Of a stretch of 15,924 nucleotides of DNA, positions 12,978-15,924 are shown piece by piece. The translations under genes and the position numbers were made by a program. The notes beneath the pieces were generated by a model. The model was given only the letters and a program-made list of their open reading frames with translations. It made no database searches and was not told where the DNA came from. The DNA comes from Archaeoglobi archaeon (GTDB lineage: Archaea > Halobacteriota > Archaeoglobi > Archaeoglobales > Archaeoglobaceae), in assembly GCA_004347865.1 (NCBI GenBank), contig QNUZ01000019.1:1-15924 (forward strand), written 5' to 3'. The stretch's first letter is position 1. Each line of letters starts with the position of its first letter.

Positions 12978-13666
12978 TGATCCTGTTGGTCATTGCCCTG
13001 ATCTCTACATTTTCGGTTCCCCAGGGAGGTGACTTCAATCTCACACTTTCTGAGCAGGCATACGTAGAATTAGACCCTTGCATGTTTTTTGAAAATTCCG
13101 AGAGTTCTGGAAACTTTTCTCCAGGAGATTACAGAGTAATTGTGAGCTATGGTTGTGAACCAGGCATAAAGGAGATTTTGATAAAGTCTCGGAGTGGAGC
13201 CGAGAATATAATTATAAAGGTTGAGAAGGTTGAGAATGTCAATCAAAGGATAGTGGAACTGCAAAAGGAGGTAATTTCCTTAAGGAAAAATGTCGAGGAT
13301 CTGACTCAGAAAAGAGATTACCTGCAGAGTCTGGTAGCTGTTTTGAATGACATAAATGTTCAGCTATACGACAAGCAGAAAGAGTTAGCGGAAAGGAATA
13401 ACATGCTGGCCTCTGAGCTAGATAAAACAAGAAAGGACCTCAATAACTGTTCAGAGAACGTGAGTAAACTGGAAAACAGGCTTGTAGGTATGCAGGCGTT
13501 GTTAGATTCCACGAAAATTGATTTGGATCACTGCAAGTCTGAACTGGCTTCTTTGGGTAACATTCTCAGCAATTCCTCATTTTATTTGGATTTCTTCAAA
13601 AACTTGGCCATCCTAGCTCTGGCCATCTTAGCAGGGGTCTTCTTGGCAATGCTGAGGAGATACTGA
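12977..13666 (+). CDS. Secreted, C-terminally anchored coiled-coil protein
   Basis: No known family recognised. The 229 residues have a cleavable-looking signal peptide (MILLVIALISTFSVP), a small extracytoplasmic domain with probable beta strands (21-82, cysteines 35 and 60), a long heptad-like coiled coil (about 88-195, IVELQKEVISLRKNVEDL to LDHCKSELASLG) and a C-terminal membrane helix (208-226) ending LRRY. Four N-x-S/T sequons (N21, N157, N161, N199) would allow archaeal N-glycosylation. The coil would stand up from the outer face of the membrane and hold the small domain away from it. The ATG at 12977 follows GAGGTG at 12963-12968 and overlaps the previous stop by one base. The next gene, a GTPase, is coupled in the same way. 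Confidence 0.75.
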   Translation: MILLVIALISTFSVPQGGDFNLTLSEQAYVELDPCMFFENSESSGNFSPGDYRVIVSYGCEPGIKEILIKSRSGAENIIIKVEKVENVNQRIVELQKEVISLRKNVEDLTQKRDYLQSLVAVLNDINVQLYDKQKELAERNNMLASELDKTRKDLNNCSENVSKLENRLVGMQALLDSTKIDLDHCKSELASLGNILSNSSFYLDFFKNLAILALAILAGVFLAMLRRY

Positions 13667-14367
13667 TGCGAATCTTTGTTCTCGGGCCGGCTGGAAGCGG
13701 AAAAAGCACATTGGTGAAGGAATTCTCCAAATTTTTGAAGGATTTAGGTCATGATGCCAAGTGTGTAAACTTGGATCCTGCAAGCGAACCAGTTTACAGA
13801 GCTGATGTGGATATAAGGGATCAAGTCAGAGCTGAAGAAGTGATGAAACGCTACAATCTCGGGATAAACGGGGCGATGCTAAAGGCAATCGATCTTATGC
13901 TGGAATTCAGCGAAGAACTCAAATTAGATTCTGATTTTGTTTTATATGATACCCCGGGGCAAATGGAGATATTTATTTATTCGGAAAGTGGACCGGAGCT
14001 TGTTTGCAGGCTAAAAGATGCGCAAACGTGCGGTCTTTTTTTGATAGATTCAGGAATGGTCAGAACTCCGGAAAAATTTGTTTCAGCAGTACTGCAAAAC
14101 GTAGTGGTCATGCTCCGTCTTGGTATCCCAACGCTTTCTGTTTTAACAAAGTCGGATCTCTGGGACATAGATATTAAGAGACTCCTTTCAGAAGTTAAAT
14201 CCGGGAGGGGAATTCTTTTGGAGATAATGGAAAAAATGGCCCCTCTAGTTGAATACACGAGCATGCGATATAGGACAATAAAGATATCAAGCGTTAAAAA
14301 ATTGGGGTTTCACGAATTGCTCTCTGCCTTGAGGGAGATTTTCTGTGCGTGTGGAGATCTCAGTTAG
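13666..14367 (+). CDS. GPN-loop GTPase with altered GPN motif (GIN)
   Basis: Member of the GPN-loop GTPase family (XAB1/PAB0955 type), homodimeric GTPases found in all archaea and linked in eukaryotes to RNA polymerase II assembly. The 233 residues contain the P-loop GPAGSGKST (7-15), NLDPASEPVY (35-44), DIRDQV (49-54), G3 DTPGQME (95-101) and G4 TKSD (161-164). The signature Gly-Pro-Asn loop, which reaches into the partner's active site, reads GIN here (66-68, bases 13861-13869): proline is replaced by isoleucine, while Gly and the key Asn stay. The start ATG overlaps the coiled-coil gene's stop by one base. The last four bases overlap the convergent rpl11 gene. Confidence 0.9.
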   Translation: MRIFVLGPAGSGKSTLVKEFSKFLKDLGHDAKCVNLDPASEPVYRADVDIRDQVRAEEVMKRYNLGINGAMLKAIDLMLEFSEELKLDSDFVLYDTPGQMEIFIYSESGPELVCRLKDAQTCGLFLIDSGMVRTPEKFVSAVLQNVVVMLRLGIPTLSVLTKSDLWDIDIKRLLSEVKSGRGILLEIMEKMAPLVEYTSMRYRTIKISSVKKLGFHELLSALREIFCACGDLS

Positions 14368-14834
14368 TCTTCCGGTATCTCAATTTTGCCTTCGTCAATT
14401 TCTTTAATCAGTTCTTTGGGGTTCCTGCCCTCTACGGTGATGCCCATTGAGACGCAAGTTCCAAGAACCTCCTTGACAACCCCCTTCAGCGAGTAGGAAA
14501 GGGAGCTTCCACTTTTCGTCCTAGCAATCTTTATAAGCTGTTCAAGTGTTAAGTTACCTACGAAATCTTTCCCAGGGTTGGAAGAACCTTTTTCCAGCTT
14601 TAACTCTCTCTTTATCAGCGCTGAAACGGGCGGAATGCCTACTTGGATCTCAAAGCTTCTGTCTTCCTTCACTATGATTTTCACAGGTACGTTCAGACCT
14701 GCGTATTCCTTAGTAGCTTCGTTGATCTTATCAACAACCTGCTTTACGTTCAGTCCTAATGGCCCGATCACTGGACCTAAGGGCGGTCCAGGAGTTGCCT
14801 GACCACCAGTTACGAGAACCTCTACTACTTGCAT
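14364..14834 (-). CDS. rpl11: Ribosomal protein uL11
   Basis: Large-subunit protein of the GTPase-associated centre, where it binds the 23S rRNA thiostrepton loop. The 156 residues show the family pattern QVVEVLVTGGQATPGPPLGP, IGPLGLNVKQVVDKIN and the C-terminal RNA-binding domain with GNLTLEQLIKIARTK and GTCVSMGITVEG. I prefer the ATG at 14832-14834, because GGAGG lies seven bases upstream; a GTG at 14838-14840 would add two residues and sits too close to that site. It is the last gene of the ftsZ-secE-spt5-rpl11 run. The L1, L10 and L12 genes that often follow are not here: downstream is the convergent GPN gene, with four bases of overlap. Confidence 0.96.
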   Translation of the reverse strand: MQVVEVLVTGGQATPGPPLGPVIGPLGLNVKQVVDKINEATKEYAGLNVPVKIIVKEDRSFEIQVGIPPVSALIKRELKLEKGSSNPGKDFVGNLTLEQLIKIARTKSGSSLSYSLKGVVKEVLGTCVSMGITVEGRNPKELIKEIDEGKIEIPED

Positions 14835-14836
14835 AC

Positions 14837-15283
14837 TCACCCCTCCTTTCGGTCAACAACCCTAACATTTTCCGCCTTTACGGTTACGGGAATCGGAACA
14901 ACCGCTTCAAGAAGTTCGATAGTTACCTCATTCTTAGTTCTATCCACCCTCTTTACTATCCCTTTCTCACCCTTAAATGGGCCTGCTGAAACTTCGACTA
15001 TAAATCCCTCCTTTAACTGTTCAACCGCCTTTTTGGGTGTCAGGAAATGCTGAATATCTGGGAGGTTCAACTCCTTTTTAACAATGCCCCTAACATGCTG
15101 AAGTCCACGTGTTGCCATTATTGCATCCTCAATTCCCTCAACCTCTAGTATCACATATCCTTTAAGCTCTTTCGGAGCTAAAACAGAGTATATTCTGAGA
15201 TTACGCTTCCTAACTGCCAGCTCGATCATGTTTGCCACGATTCTTTCTTGATTTGCGGTTGTTTTTACCGCAATGAACTTCAT
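14837..15283 (-). CDS. spt5: Transcription elongation factor Spt5 (NusG homologue)
   Basis: Binds the RNA polymerase clamp together with Spt4 and keeps it closed on DNA, which makes elongation processive. The 148 residues consist of an NGN domain (1-82, FIAVKTTANQERIVANMI, ELKGYVILEVEG, VRGIVKK) and one KOW domain (about 92-145, EGFIVEVSAGPFKGEKGIVKRVD). This is the standard archaeal architecture and length. The ATG overlaps the secE stop (ATGA) and its own stop lies just before the rpl11 start. Spt4 is not in the window. Confidence 0.96.
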   Translation of the reverse strand: MKFIAVKTTANQERIVANMIELAVRKRNLRIYSVLAPKELKGYVILEVEGIEDAIMATRGLQHVRGIVKKELNLPDIQHFLTPKKAVEQLKEGFIVEVSAGPFKGEKGIVKRVDRTKNEVTIELLEAVVPIPVTVKAENVRVVDRKEG

Positions 15284-15459
15284 CTAAAAGCACCTGGTAG
15301 AACCTCCATCACCAGATATACTAAAAAACCTACAAAGCCAACTATGAACATCACGGCTAGGGCTACCTTTGCTGTTGTTGAGAATTCATCCCAGCTAGGT
15401 TTTTTTGCCATCTTTAGCACGTTATAGTATTCACTAAGCCTGTCGCTTATCTTTGGCAT
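15280..15459 (-). CDS. secE: Preprotein translocase subunit SecE/Sss1 (Sec61 gamma)
   Basis: Small clamp subunit of the Sec translocon. The frame from ATG 15457-15459 to TGA 15280-15282 encodes 59 residues. An amphipathic cytoplasmic helix (SDRLSEYYNVLKMAKKPSWDEF) is followed by a single membrane helix (about 31-52, KVALAVMFIVGFVGFLVYLV) and a short outer tail. KKPSWDEF is the conserved hinge that surrounds SecY/Sec61 alpha. It is easy to miss because of its size, but its place between ftsZ and spt5, with a four-base overlap with spt5, is the classic archaeal arrangement. No SecY is in the window. Confidence 0.92.
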   Translation of the reverse strand: MPKISDRLSEYYNVLKMAKKPSWDEFSTTAKVALAVMFIVGFVGFLVYLVMEVLPGAFR

Positions 15460-15491
15460 ACCATGGAACTTACTTGGCGGGTTATTAAATT

Positions 15492-15924
15492 TTACCTAAC
15501 GAAGTCTATACCAAACTTTTGCGTTAGGGGATAACCCTTTCGGCCCAGTATTTGGGGGCTTTTAACACCCGTGATAATTATTAGCGTTCTCATTGTGTTT
15601 TCGAGTTCTGGATCGATCATGGCACCCCAGATTATTCTTGCGTCCGAGTCGAGTTTGCCGTAAATCTCCTCAACAACTGACTCTGCCTCTTCTACAGTCA
15701 TATCCGGGCCTCCGGTTACATTCACAAGTGCAGCTTTGGCTCCTGATATGTCCACGTCAAGCAGGGGACTCTTAAGTGCTCTTCTAACAGATTCAAGGGC
15801 TTTATCCTCTCCACTAGCCTCTCCAAGGCCGATCATTGCAACTCCGCCCTTTTCCATGATCGTCTTGACGTCCGCGAAGTCAAGATTTACCAGTCCTGGT
15901 TTGGTTATAAGTTCAGTAATCCCC
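15492..15924 (-). CDS. ftsZ: Cell division protein FtsZ (C-terminal part, gene cut by window end)
   Basis: Tubulin-like GTPase that polymerises into the division ring. Only the last 143 residues are present; the frame stays open to the window edge, so the GTP-binding half with GGGTGTG lies beyond 15924. The visible part begins in GITELITKPGLVNLDFADVKTIM, the well conserved core helix region with the catalytic T7-adjacent segment, and continues with GVAMIGLGEASGEDKALE, ALVNVTGGPDMTVEEAE, ARIIWGAMIDPEL and VKSPQILGRKG. The end GIDFVR is short and lacks the long linker and tail peptide of bacterial FtsZ. It resembles archaeal FtsZ1. The gene precedes secE by 32 bases. Confidence 0.93.
   Translation of the reverse strand, partial: GITELITKPGLVNLDFADVKTIMEKGGVAMIGLGEASGEDKALESVRRALKSPLLDVDISGAKAALVNVTGGPDMTVEEAESVVEEIYGKLDSDARIIWGAMIDPELENTMRTLIIITGVKSPQILGRKGYPLTQKFGIDFVR

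Overview
The window is archaeal chromosome. It carries aIF2-alpha, Nop10, a PAC2-family proteasome-assembly protein, uL11, Spt5, SecE/Sss1 and a two-TATA-box style of promoter with very short or absent leaders. The protein sequences, the moderate GC content, the COG1407 phosphoesterase and the ferredoxin-fused DUF362 protein look most like a euryarchaeon of the Archaeoglobales (Archaeoglobus, Ferroglobus or Geoglobus type). That placement is an inference from the sequences and was not tested by a search.

Layout from left to right. (1) 1-190: a decapitated short antitoxin-like gene on the minus strand, cut off exactly at an IS200/IS605-type right-end hairpin. (2) 197-2638 (+): a tightly overlapped operon of aIF2-alpha, Nop10, a PAC2 protein and a small membrane acyltransferase of the DUF1624/HGSNAT type. 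(3) 2639-2958: a 320-base gap with a strong TATA box and a GC-rich, hairpin-forming leader or small RNA. (4) 2959-4677 (+): phenylacetate-CoA ligase plus a double-ACT-domain protein. (5) 4683-4800 (-): a fossil of an IS605-family tnpB gene, consisting of half a zinc ribbon and the terminal hairpin. (6) 4811-8508 (-): a complete potABCD-type ABC importer, with a Tat-like signal on the binding protein. (7) 8509-8701: pot promoter, imperfect repeats and a long inverted repeat. (8) 8702-10370 (-): a DUF362/ferredoxin protein preceded by a degenerate RecA/KaiC-like protein. (9) 10423-11085 (+) a COG1407 metallophosphoesterase, overlapping tail to tail with purD (11065-12456, -). (10) 12570-14367 (+): three genes touching each other: a small membrane-anchored protein, a secreted/anchored coiled-coil protein and a GPN-loop GTPase whose GPN motif reads GIN. 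(11) 14364-15924 (-): ftsZ (cut by the window end), secE, spt5 and rpl11, the classic archaeal secretion/transcription/ribosome cluster.

Most of the window is housekeeping. Translation initiation, rRNA pseudouridylation and proteasome assembly are co-transcribed on the left. Protein export, transcription elongation, ribosome and cell division genes sit on the right. Polyamine uptake, purine synthesis and aryl-CoA formation lie between. The less explained parts are the mobile-element scars at both ends of block 2-4, the structured leader before paaK, the GTPase/coiled-coil/membrane-anchor operon, the RecA-like protein with a damaged P-loop, and several palindromes placed at promoters. I see no CRISPR array, tRNA, rRNA or intact transposase in the window.
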